Shown here piece after piece: positions 37,341 through 44,833 of a stretch of 54,323 nt of DNA; the stretch's first letter is position 1; every line of letters begins with the position of its first letter. A program made the position numbers and the translations under genes. Source of the DNA: Promethearchaeota archaeon (lineage in GTDB: Archaea; Asgardarchaeota; Lokiarchaeia; Sigynarchaeales; SOKP01); contig WJIN01000114.1 in the NCBI GenBank assembly GCA_014730295.1, forward strand, positions 1 through 54,323, in the 5' to 3' direction. The notes below the pieces were generated by a model that worked only from the letters and a program-made list of their open reading frames with translations, was not told the DNA's origin and made no database searches.

Positions 37341-37919
37341 ATGTCCGTTGTAATTGAGAATTTAAAGGAAGCTCTAAACGGGGAAAGTAATGCGAAAAGA
37401 AAGTATGAGCTTTATGCAGAAAAGGCAATGGAGGAAAATCATCCCGAAATCGCCCATCTTTTCAAAGCCGTTTCGTTTGCAGAGAGTATCCATATTAAAA
37501 ATCATACTCGCGCTCTTTCACTCTTGATTGATTCCGAAGCAAATCTTGACGAGTTTGTTCATGTTGATGAGGTAGCACTTAGAGAGAAAATTGGAGATAC
37601 CGTTTCGAATTTAGAGGATGCTATAGAAGGGGAAACATATGAAACCAAACAAATGTATAAACAATTTGAAAAAAATGCCAAATCATTAGGAAATGAGGTG
37701 GCAGAATTGTCATTTTCGCTAGCACGCGACGCAGAAGAAGTACATGCGGATCTTTTCTCCACATATTCAAAACATCTTACAAAAGGAAAATCTATTGCAA
37801 AAAGGAAAATATATGTTTGCAAGATATGTGGAAACGTCGAATTTGAAGAACCACCGGAGAACTGTCCCGTTTGTGATCATTCCAAGACTTTTTTTGAAGA
37901 AATAGACACTCCAAATTAG
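37341..37919 (+). CDS. rubrerythrin
   Basis: The 192-residue protein has an N-terminal ferritin-like four-helix bundle with di-iron ligands (GESNAKRKYELYAEKA, then AESIHIKNH; GETYETKQMY, then AEEVHADLF) and a C-terminal rubredoxin-like iron site (CKICG and CPVCDHSK, residues about 158-182). Rubrerythrins reduce hydrogen peroxide using electrons passed through the rubredoxin domain, typical of anaerobes. It follows mcm by 102 bases with its own AT-rich upstream region and converges on the kinase-like gene. Confidence 0.95.
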   Translation: MSVVIENLKEALNGESNAKRKYELYAEKAMEENHPEIAHLFKAVSFAESIHIKNHTRALSLLIDSEANLDEFVHVDEVALREKIGDTVSNLEDAIEGETYETKQMYKQFEKNAKSLGNEVAELSFSLARDAEEVHADLFSTYSKHLTKGKSIAKRKIYVCKICGNVEFEEPPENCPVCDHSKTFFEEIDTPN

Positions 37920-37930
37920 AGATTATAATA

Positions 37931-38743
37931 TTATATCCATTCTATCTTTGTCAAATTCATATCATCAAGAAAGCCAATCTGACTCCAATGATCAATTAGA
38001 CGATTCACAAATTTAGGGGACTCAAAAAAAATCAATTCTCTATCATCCTTAAGCTCTTTTATCATCCGAATGATTTTTGCCAGTTCATTTTTCTTATTTT
38101 CGAGGTTTTTTCGTACAATTTCCTTTTCTTTTTCATATCCCATTTGAATCTGCTCATCCAAGGGATCAATTCCTTTCTCTTTAAAATAATCTGCAAATCC
38201 CAAATAGTTTTTCTGCATATTTTCAAAAGAGCGCCCAAAATCTATTCTGCATAAATTATTATCATCTCGCACTATAAAATGCCGATCATATACATCATAC
38301 AAAGACAATATCTTATGGAGATAATAATGACGACCTAAATCATGTTTAAAATTAGCTAAGCTGTAATTTGAAATATCCTCACCTTCTATATATGTTGTTA
38401 AGATATAGGGTATTTCTTGTTTGATTAAACGCCCTTTTTGATAGATTCCAGTTAAATACCCATCACAACACAGATCTGGATCGAAGAAATATCGCGTGAG
38501 GTGAAGTCCTAATATCTCAGAAAAATAATTCTCTCGAACATATTTTAAAAAAAGCAAAGGGGTTTTATTCAGTGAAAAAACCGTACATTTTTTATAATAA
38601 CTAAAACTGCATTTGAAAATAATATCTTTCTCTAAATCAAAATTGATTTTATTTGCCATTCTATAAAATTCCTCCTCGGAAAGATCCCCTAAGTTATACC
38701 AATCAAAAATTCGGCTAATTATTTCAATATTTTTTTGATTCAA
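37931..38743 (-). CDS. atypical protein-kinase-like protein
   Basis: The 270-residue protein has the layout of a kinase-fold enzyme. A Lys in PLLFLKYV (Lys67) could contact ATP, YILTTYIEGEDI (113-124) resembles the hinge of APH/RIO-like kinases, and YDVYDRHFIV (149-158) followed by RIDFGRSFE (166-174) resembles the catalytic and DFG segments of PI3K, HipA and FAM20C-like kinases. The metal-binding Asn after DRH is not at the usual place (Val158 there), so activity is uncertain. The C-terminal 90 residues form a charged helix. It is transcribed away from a PPP phosphatase gene only 92 bases away, suggesting opposing enzymes of one switch. The substrate is unknown. Confidence 0.6.
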   Translation of the reverse strand: MNQKNIEIISRIFDWYNLGDLSEEEFYRMANKINFDLEKDIIFKCSFSYYKKCTVFSLNKTPLLFLKYVRENYFSEILGLHLTRYFFDPDLCCDGYLTGIYQKGRLIKQEIPYILTTYIEGEDISNYSLANFKHDLGRHYYLHKILSLYDVYDRHFIVRDDNNLCRIDFGRSFENMQKNYLGFADYFKEKGIDPLDEQIQMGYEKEKEIVRKNLENKKNELAKIIRMIKELKDDRELIFFESPKFVNRLIDHWSQIGFLDDMNLTKIEWI

Positions 38744-38835
38744 GGTTGATCGAAATTTATTATATCAATAAAATTTAATTATTTTTTTCCTCTATCTCTA
38801 TTTAATTATAGAGGTTGTAAGCAAAAAATTAATGC

Positions 38836-39687
38836 ATGCCCCAAAGATTCTTTAAAGTAATTGAGACCTATTCAAATGACCAGATTTTATCCTTAATAAA
38901 GGATATGGGAACGATTCTAGATGAAGAGAAAAACCTTGTGTTCATCCCTCAAGCTAAAATAATGGTAGTTGGCGATCTCCATGGAGATCTTGAGACTCTA
39001 CACAAAATAATCCAACAGTTTTTCCGGGATGATTATGATATCCTTCTATTTTTAGGTGATTATGTTGATCGAGGTGCCAAACAAGTTGAAGTCATTAATG
39101 TGTTATTTTATTACAAAAAAATATTGCCTGAAAGAATCATTCTCCTTCGGGGAAATCACGAAGACCCTATTATAAATCGACAATATGGATTCTATGATCA
39201 AGTGAGATTGAAATTTAAAGATAATAAAACTTTTTTTAGGGCATATAATCAAATCTTTTCTAAATTACCTCTAGCTGCGATAACTTGGAATGGTATTCTC
39301 TGTTTACACGGAGGGATTCCCGAAGGCTTGGACAATATTGACGAAATCAACGAGCTACCAAATAATCAAACGCACGTTAAAAATCCCGTAATTAAACAAA
39401 TGTTATGGAATGATCCTAAAGAATTTCGATGGAGTTCAAAAGAATTCAAGCGAAATAGTCGGGGTCCCGGGATAAAACATTTCGGAGAAGAGGCTTTTCA
39501 CTATTTTATCACCCAAAATAAGATAAAGTATGTTATAAGATCACATGAAAGAGTTAAAAACGGTTGTAAGACTTATTTTGATGAAAAATTATTTAGCATA
39601 TTTAGCTCACGCTCCTATTCTAAACGCATATCAACTGTGGTTGGGTCTATCAACAATAAAGGGAATATCGATATTATTCCGATTTAA
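38836..39687 (+). CDS. PPP-family serine/threonine protein phosphatase
   Basis: The 283-residue metallophosphoesterase carries all core PPP motifs: GDLHG (46-50), GDYVDRG (74-80), RGNHED (105-110), the LCLHGGIP histidine and the IRSHERV histidine near the C-terminus. MLWNDP between them is also characteristic. These bind two metals and remove phosphate from Ser/Thr. The protein is soluble, with no extra domains. It is divergent from the kinase-like gene across 92 AT-rich bases. The start ATG 38836 is preceded by an in-phase-shifted ATG at 38832; no strong ribosome site is visible, which suggests a leaderless or short-leader message. Confidence 0.95.
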   Translation: MPQRFFKVIETYSNDQILSLIKDMGTILDEEKNLVFIPQAKIMVVGDLHGDLETLHKIIQQFFRDDYDILLFLGDYVDRGAKQVEVINVLFYYKKILPERIILLRGNHEDPIINRQYGFYDQVRLKFKDNKTFFRAYNQIFSKLPLAAITWNGILCLHGGIPEGLDNIDEINELPNNQTHVKNPVIKQMLWNDPKEFRWSSKEFKRNSRGPGIKHFGEEAFHYFITQNKIKYVIRSHERVKNGCKTYFDEKLFSIFSSRSYSKRISTVVGSINNKGNIDIIPI

Positions 39688-39750
39688 TTGTGGTCTAAGT
39701 CCATAGAAAGCCATATTAAAATGAAAAAGAAAGGAAGAAATTTTTATTTT

Positions 39751-40440
39751 TTACGGTTCGAGCCATGTACCGACGAAATATGATACAATAAACGCCAGAG
39801 TTCCAACCAATACCATCTCGAGACCTGATTTAACAAAGCTCTCTCCCGTTATCCGCGTTTTCAATCCCCCAACGATAAATAACATCGAAAAGGAGATTAT
39901 TGAGGAGATAACAAGAGCTGTTATTCCAAGTGGAAAAAAATACGGAAATAACGTGATTAAAGAGCCAAGAACAAATGCAACGAAGGTTATCCCCCCTCCT
40001 ATCAAGGGATTTTCGGGTTCCTCGAGTCCAAGTTCGCTCTTAATTAAAAAATCAATCCACGATTGTGTATCTGAGGTGATCGTGTTAACGGCAGCCTCCA
40101 ATGTCTCTCCTTTAAGCCCCCATTTCATTAAAATTTGTCTAACCTCTTCTTCCTCTTCTTCTGGGAACAGTTTGATTTCTGCCCTTTCCCGCTTCATCTC
40201 GTTCTTAATATATTGGGACTCACTTTTTGATGAGATATATTCTCCGAGCCCCATACTGATAGAACCAGAGACGAGGGCTGCCATCCCAGTTAAAATGACG
40301 ATTTCATTACCTTGTCTTAAAGTCGCAGCTGCAACACCGACCAATAAAGTGAATACACTAATAAGCCCGTCGTTAAAGCCCAGAATGAAACTCCGAATTT
40401 TCCCTCCTCCTTGAATATGTTCTTCCTGCGCAACTTCCAT
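39751..40440 (-). CDS. VIT1/CCC1-family membrane transporter
   Basis: The 229-residue protein matches the VIT/CCC1 family, which moves Fe2+ or Mn2+ across membranes. GFNDGLISVFTLLVGVAAAT (about 22-41) is the first helix with its NDG signature, and SGSISMGLGEYISSKSES (about 58-75) is the second conserved element. A cytoplasmic acidic helix (KRERAEIKLFPEEEEEE) is the metal-binding segment between helices 2 and 3. Three more hydrophobic helices complete the bundle. It stands alone, divergent from the dehydrogenase with 200 bases between. Confidence 0.93.
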   Translation of the reverse strand: MEVAQEEHIQGGGKIRSFILGFNDGLISVFTLLVGVAAATLRQGNEIVILTGMAALVSGSISMGLGEYISSKSESQYIKNEMKRERAEIKLFPEEEEEEVRQILMKWGLKGETLEAAVNTITSDTQSWIDFLIKSELGLEEPENPLIGGGITFVAFVLGSLITLFPYFFPLGITALVISSIISFSMLFIVGGLKTRITGESFVKSGLEMVLVGTLAFIVSYFVGTWLEP

Positions 40441-40649
40441 AGTTTAATCAACCTCTAAAAAATAATTATAGTAATACAAAATAGTGTTTTCCTTACATAA
40501 AAGTTTTGTTTACAAACCATAATTCGCACGTCAGTTAGATTAAAACCAGAACAAAAAACATAATCTTAATTATAATATTTGACTAATTAAAAACGAAGAA
40601 TAAACGTTCTATATTAGAATTCAACTAAAAATATCTTAAATTGATGATA

Positions 40650-41630
40650 ATGAAAGCAGCAATATTTCAAGATGTAAAGAAGATTGAATATCGTGAAGAT
40701 TATCCAAAACCAGATATTGGGGAAGAGGATGCGCTTGTTAAAGTTCATTATTGCGGAATTTGTGGTTCGGATATCCATAATTTCTGTAATAAAATGTATC
40801 AAACACCTCTTATTATGGGACACGAGTTTTCTGGAGTAATAGAAGAGTTGGGTGCTGATATAAAGGGATTTAGCATAGGAGATAGGGTGGTCGGTATTAA
40901 TGTTAAGCTCGATATTAGTCAAGGAGAGTTGGGTGGTCTCGGCATATTTCAAAATGGTGGTTTTGCTGAATATGTTCTGGTACCGCAAAGATATCTTTTT
41001 CAAGTACCCGAAAATATCTCCTTAAAAGAAGCCGTGATGATTGAATCGTTTGCCAATGTTACTCGTGCGATGAAACTTTCTCGAATAGGCAGTAATGAAA
41101 AAATAATGATTATTGGGGGGGGAAATATTGGGTTAAGTTTTTTAGATACTTTACTAAACGTGAAGGATCCCGATTATATAATTGTGATAGAGCCTCAAGA
41201 GTTTTTAAGAAAAAAGGCGATTGAGTTTGGAGCAACCGATTCCTTTCCACCCACTAAGAGTAAAATAAAGCGATTTATAAAAAAACACGGCAATCCGACC
41301 TTCATATTTGATTGCGTAGGAAATGAAGAGACTTTAATGCTTGGAATCAATATGATTGAACGCGGAGGAACCATTCTCCTGGAAGGAATTCATAAAGGCA
41401 CAGTGGAATTACCCACCTTTCTCATTAATAATAAGGAAGTTGGTATTAAGGGGTGCCTTTCACATGATAGGGATGATATTATGGCATCAATAGATTTGAT
41501 CAAAGACGAAAGAGTCCATCCAGGATGGTTTGTGAGTGAAATAGTAAAGCTTAACGATCTACAAACCGCTTTTGAGGAACATTTAGAACCGGGAGAGCGG
41601 AACTACATTAAAAGAGTGGTGGAAATCTAA
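40650..41630 (+). CDS. zinc-dependent medium-chain dehydrogenase
   Basis: The protein (326 residues from ATG 40650) is a medium-chain dehydrogenase/reductase. The catalytic zinc ligands are Cys in HYCGICGSD and His-Glu in GHEFSG; a Rossmann GGGNIGLSFL binds NAD(P). The usual four-Cys structural zinc lobe is replaced by a short loop (LDISQGELGGLG). FDCVGNEET and GGTILLEGIHKG are also family-typical. Relatives oxidise polyols, threonine or secondary alcohols; the substrate here is unclear. ATG 40650 (MKAAIFQ) is preferred over TTG 40641 or ATG 40644 because most family members begin MKA. The stop overlaps that of the convergent GTPase gene. Confidence 0.88.
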   Translation: MKAAIFQDVKKIEYREDYPKPDIGEEDALVKVHYCGICGSDIHNFCNKMYQTPLIMGHEFSGVIEELGADIKGFSIGDRVVGINVKLDISQGELGGLGIFQNGGFAEYVLVPQRYLFQVPENISLKEAVMIESFANVTRAMKLSRIGSNEKIMIIGGGNIGLSFLDTLLNVKDPDYIIVIEPQEFLRKKAIEFGATDSFPPTKSKIKRFIKKHGNPTFIFDCVGNEETLMLGINMIERGGTILLEGIHKGTVELPTFLINNKEVGIKGCLSHDRDDIMASIDLIKDERVHPGWFVSEIVKLNDLQTAFEEHLEPGERNYIKRVVEI

Positions 41631-42160
41631 TTTTCTTTCTCATTTTCTTTGGTAATTTCTCGGGTTAGCATTTTAAAAGCAGTTTCAACATTTTCTCCTG
41701 TTTTTGCCGAAGTTATTATTTTATGCATCGCACCAATCTCCTCTTTTAGATCTTCTATCTCTTTATCATTAATCGTTTGATCTAAATCACTTTTGTTTCC
41801 GACAAGTAATATGGGTATATCTGAAAGGAACTTTCTCAGATCGGGGATCCAAAAATCTCTAATCTGGGCAAATGTAGGTGGTCGCGTCAGATCTCCAACA
41901 ATAATTGCCCCTTGCCCTCCTTTATAATATTTATGTCTCATCCGTGCCCAACGTTCTTGCCCCGCTATATCCCATAGGTTTAGATTATAAATATGCCCAT
42001 TTGATAATCTAATCTCTTTCATATAGATATTGGTCCCTATTGTGGAACGATAATCCTCCATAAATCTATTAGAAACAAATCTGAGAACCAAACTTGTTTT
42101 TCCAACTGCAGATTCCCCCAGAATAATCACCTTCAGATAATAATCTCGCTTATGACTCAT
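41627..42160 (-). CDS. Ras/Rab-superfamily small GTPase
   Basis: The 177-residue protein is a complete small GTPase with eukaryote-like motifs: G1 GESAVGKT (15-22), switch I Thr in YRSTIGTN, G3 WDIAGQE (63-69) with the catalytic Gln, G4 NKSD (122-125) and G5 TSAK (150-153). It looks nearest to Rab/Ran/Ras types. There is no C-terminal Cys for lipid attachment (the end is KENEKEN), so membrane anchoring by prenylation is unlikely. Such genes are abundant in Asgard archaea and rare in most other archaea, which is the main reason for the taxonomic guess. It is divergent from the HDAC-family gene with 124 bases between. Confidence 0.95.
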   Translation of the reverse strand: MSHKRDYYLKVIILGESAVGKTSLVLRFVSNRFMEDYRSTIGTNIYMKEIRLSNGHIYNLNLWDIAGQERWARMRHKYYKGGQGAIIVGDLTRPPTFAQIRDFWIPDLRKFLSDIPILLVGNKSDLDQTINDKEIEDLKEEIGAMHKIITSAKTGENVETAFKMLTREITKENEKEN

Positions 42161-42284
42161 ATTTTTTCATAGGAAAATATATAGTGTTTATTCTATTAAA
42201 CAAATAATTATATATTTATATAAAAATAACTAAATCTAAATAATGGAAAATTAGTAGATTTATTCGAATAGAGGGATTTAAGAG

Positions 42285-43373
42285 ATGACTACTGGAATCG
42301 TATATGATGATATTTATCTTCAACACCGTATTGGGACCCATGTCGAGTCACATACCAGATTAATCGCAATTATGGATTTTCTCAAAGATCAAGGAATTTT
42401 AGAGAATGAGAATTTCTCACAAATTACCCCTCGAAAAGCGACATTAGATCAAATTAAGTATGTCCATACAGAGAATCTGATCAATGAGGTGAAACGGATG
42501 AGTGAAAGGGCAGAGTCTACTGGCAATGTGCAGAGCTTAGATATGGATACATTAGTCTCGGCGAAAACATACGAGGCGGCGCTATATTCCGTTGGCGGGA
42601 ATTTAGACGCGATGGATAAAATACTCTCAGGAGAAATAAAAAATTGTTTTGCTGCTGTCAGACCTCCCGGTCACCATTCAAACTCCTATAAGTGTGCCGG
42701 ATTCTGTATTTTTAACAATGTTGCCATTGCTGCTGAATATCTCTTTAGGGAAAAGAATATTGATAGGGTGGCGATAATAGATTGGGATTGCCATCACGGA
42801 AATGGCACACAGGACATTTTCTATAATGGATCCGAAAACGGTGATGTGGTCTTTTTCAGTTCTCACCAAGATGGAAGGACACTTTACCCTGGAAGCGGTT
42901 TTTCTGGAGAAATAGGATCAGATAAGGGGAAAGGAAAGATTATAAATTACCCTATGCCACCTCGAGCAGCTGAGGATGTGATTATGATTTTTTTTGATGA
43001 AATTATCGAACCAATCCTAAATGAATTTAAGCCCGAGGTTATTCTGATCTCCGCAGGGTTTGATACGCATTTTACAGATAGACTGACTAATATGGGCTGG
43101 ACAATTCAAGGACCGGCGAATTATTTGAACAAAATAAAGAATTTAGCGGAAAAAATGGCTAATGGAAGGATATCAATAACATTAGAGGGAGGATATGAGG
43201 TTGATAAACAAGCTAAAGCTGTCCATAACTGTCTAAGAGTGCTGAATGATGAATATGATAAGATAATAGAGGAAAAATCGAGAAAATCGGATAAGGAGCT
43301 ATTGAATTATATTAACGAGAAATTGATTCCTAATATCAAGGATAATCTATCGACCAAGTGGCAGTGCTTTTAA
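42285..43373 (+). CDS. histone deacetylase-family deacylase
   Basis: The 362-residue arginase-fold deacylase has the expected residues: the His pair in RPPGHHSN, zinc-binding Asp and His in DWDCHHGNGTQ, Asp in SAGFDTHFTD and the transition-state Tyr in LEGGYEVD. AAEYLFREKN and VVFFSSHQDGRTLYPG are typical of class II-like and bacterial/archaeal HDAC homologues. Family members remove acetyl or related groups from lysines or polyamines using zinc. Length is normal. The substrate is not readable from sequence, and no histone gene is in the window. Confidence 0.95.
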   Translation: MTTGIVYDDIYLQHRIGTHVESHTRLIAIMDFLKDQGILENENFSQITPRKATLDQIKYVHTENLINEVKRMSERAESTGNVQSLDMDTLVSAKTYEAALYSVGGNLDAMDKILSGEIKNCFAAVRPPGHHSNSYKCAGFCIFNNVAIAAEYLFREKNIDRVAIIDWDCHHGNGTQDIFYNGSENGDVVFFSSHQDGRTLYPGSGFSGEIGSDKGKGKIINYPMPPRAAEDVIMIFFDEIIEPILNEFKPEVILISAGFDTHFTDRLTNMGWTIQGPANYLNKIKNLAEKMANGRISITLEGGYEVDKQAKAVHNCLRVLNDEYDKIIEEKSRKSDKELLNYINEKLIPNIKDNLSTKWQCF

Positions 43374-43505
43374 CCTCATCCTATTTTTTTATAATCCCTA
43401 TATTTTTGTCCATTTATAAATTAATTTTATAAATGTGTTTGAGTATATTAATAATATTGTAAATCTAAAAGAGTGATTTATTAACTATCACCAAGAGGAT
43501 ATCTC

Positions 43506-44468
43506 ATGTCATACGAAAATGAAGGAAATAATGAAGAAGAAGAGGAGGAAGAGATACGACGACCTTCCATTCCACCTCCAAAAATTGAACCACCTAAGAT
43601 AAAACCACCTCCAAGTCCACCACCACGAAGAGAACCCGAGGCAAACACACCCTCAACTCAAACTCCATCGGCTACACCTCCAAAACCCCCATCCTCAATG
43701 TCGGCTCCCTCGACGCCTAAAACGGAAGAAATATCTCCTCCACCCCGGATGGAATCCCCTTCAAGCCAATCACAATCCACCCCTCCCCCTCAACCACGAC
43801 CATCCGCACCATCTCAATCTCCCCAGCCCTCTCAACCTGCTGGACCATCCCAATCTGAATTGGACAATCTAAAATCACAATTACAACAAAAAGTAGCAAA
43901 AATCCAAGAATTACAAGAACAAAATAATAATCTAAATAATTTACTTATTGAGAGAGATAGTCAAATCGAACAGCTTAAAAATAAGGTAAATCAACTTCAA
44001 TCTCAAACACAAGATTCTGAGAATCGCATAAATCAACTTAAAGAGAAAAATGCTTCATTAGAGTCCAAAATTCCCCAACTTGAGGGTAGAATCCAACAAT
44101 TAGAACAAGAAAATGCGTCTCTGACTCAACAAATCTCACCTTTACAGTCCAAAATTGAAGAATTAACCCAGGAAATTAACTATAAGAATAAACGAATTGA
44201 AGAGTTAAAGGAACCAAAAGCCGTGATGCCATCAAGCTTAGCACAAGGACAAACATCCCAAACGTCTTCAAGTTCTGGAACATCTTCCTCGGGTGCTGGG
44301 TTATCGGGAACATCCTTTACGGACACTAAACGTAAAGTTTGCCCAAATTGCGGGGCTACTGGTGCTGCTATCAAGGAGGAAGAGGATAAAACCAAGATCA
44401 TAAGCTATATTCCAAAACCCACCTATGCGAAGAAAAATGTATGCACGAAATGCGGTTTTGAATTCTAA
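43506..44468 (+). CDS. Pro-rich, coiled-coil, zinc-ribbon protein
   Basis: I do not recognise this 320-residue protein. It has a clear three-part layout: an acidic start (NEEEEEEEI), a Pro/Ser-rich disordered region (about 20-115; PPPKIEPPKIKPPPSPPPR is a sample), a heptad coiled coil (about 118-230; QLQQKVAKIQELQEQNNNL) and a C-terminal zinc ribbon (CPNCG, then CTKCGFEF, about 277-320). A Gly/Ser linker joins coil and ribbon. No membrane segment is present. The layout suggests an adaptor that dimerises through the coil and binds a partner or nucleic acid by the ribbon. A GAGG Shine-Dalgarno precedes ATG 43506. Confidence 0.75.
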   Translation: MSYENEGNNEEEEEEEIRRPSIPPPKIEPPKIKPPPSPPPRREPEANTPSTQTPSATPPKPPSSMSAPSTPKTEEISPPPRMESPSSQSQSTPPPQPRPSAPSQSPQPSQPAGPSQSELDNLKSQLQQKVAKIQELQEQNNNLNNLLIERDSQIEQLKNKVNQLQSQTQDSENRINQLKEKNASLESKIPQLEGRIQQLEQENASLTQQISPLQSKIEELTQEINYKNKRIEELKEPKAVMPSSLAQGQTSQTSSSSGTSSSGAGLSGTSFTDTKRKVCPNCGATGAAIKEEEDKTKIISYIPKPTYAKKNVCTKCGFEF

Positions 44469-44691
44469 CCTTTCTTATTTATTTTAATTTTTTATCTAAG
44501 AAATTTAAATCCCATAATACACCGATAATTTATTTTATAACTAAAAAACTTAAATTATTAAGAATTTGTAGAAATCGGATCTCATTTTTCCTCAATACAA
44601 ATATGCGACAAATATCTGTCATAAGAAAGGAAAAAAGCTGGTTTCTCCCTATTATCTCTAACTTTGAATGATATAATATCGATTTCAGAAG

Positions 44692-44701
44692 GGTTCGAAC
44701 C
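44692..44701. repeat. palindrome GGTTCGAACC
   Basis: A perfect 10-bp palindrome is extended by weak flanking pairs (AGAAG against TTTTCT). It stands out in an AT-rich gap upstream of the surface operon and could be an operator for a dimeric regulator. Confidence 0.3.
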
Positions 44702-44770
44702 TTTTCTCATCTCTTTTTTAAAAGTTCTAGTGTGGTAGAAATTAACAGAAACACTAATAAGGTAGAAACT

Positions 44771-44780
44771 TTTTTATAGG
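44771..44780 (+). promoter_or_regulatory. possible TATA box for the surface-protein operon
   Basis: TTTTTATAGG lies 54-63 bases before the ATG at 44834, allowing a leader of roughly 30 bases. It is supported only by composition and place. Confidence 0.3.
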
Positions 44781-44833
44781 TTGATTTTTATTTTAATTCT
44801 AAATTATTAAGCTTAATATTTTCATTTTTGCTC

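Larger units (their letters stand above)
44469..44833. other. 365-base gap upstream of the surface-protein operon
   Basis: No gene is visible. The gap contains a palindrome GGTTCGAACC (44692-44701) with partly paired flanks, two copies of GGTAGAAA (near 44736 and 44761), and a TATA-like TTTTTATAGG. It probably holds the operon promoter. Confidence 0.5.

Noticed and set aside
40614..41003. 129-codon frame antisense to the dehydrogenase
   Set aside because: It mirrors a well-supported gene and contains no protein family pattern; similar antisense frames over the VIT, HEAT and transglutaminase-like genes were rejected for the same reason.
44640..44720. T-arm-like GGTTCGAACC suggesting a tRNA gene
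   Set aside because: No acceptor, D or anticodon stems can be formed on either strand around it; only the palindrome is real.
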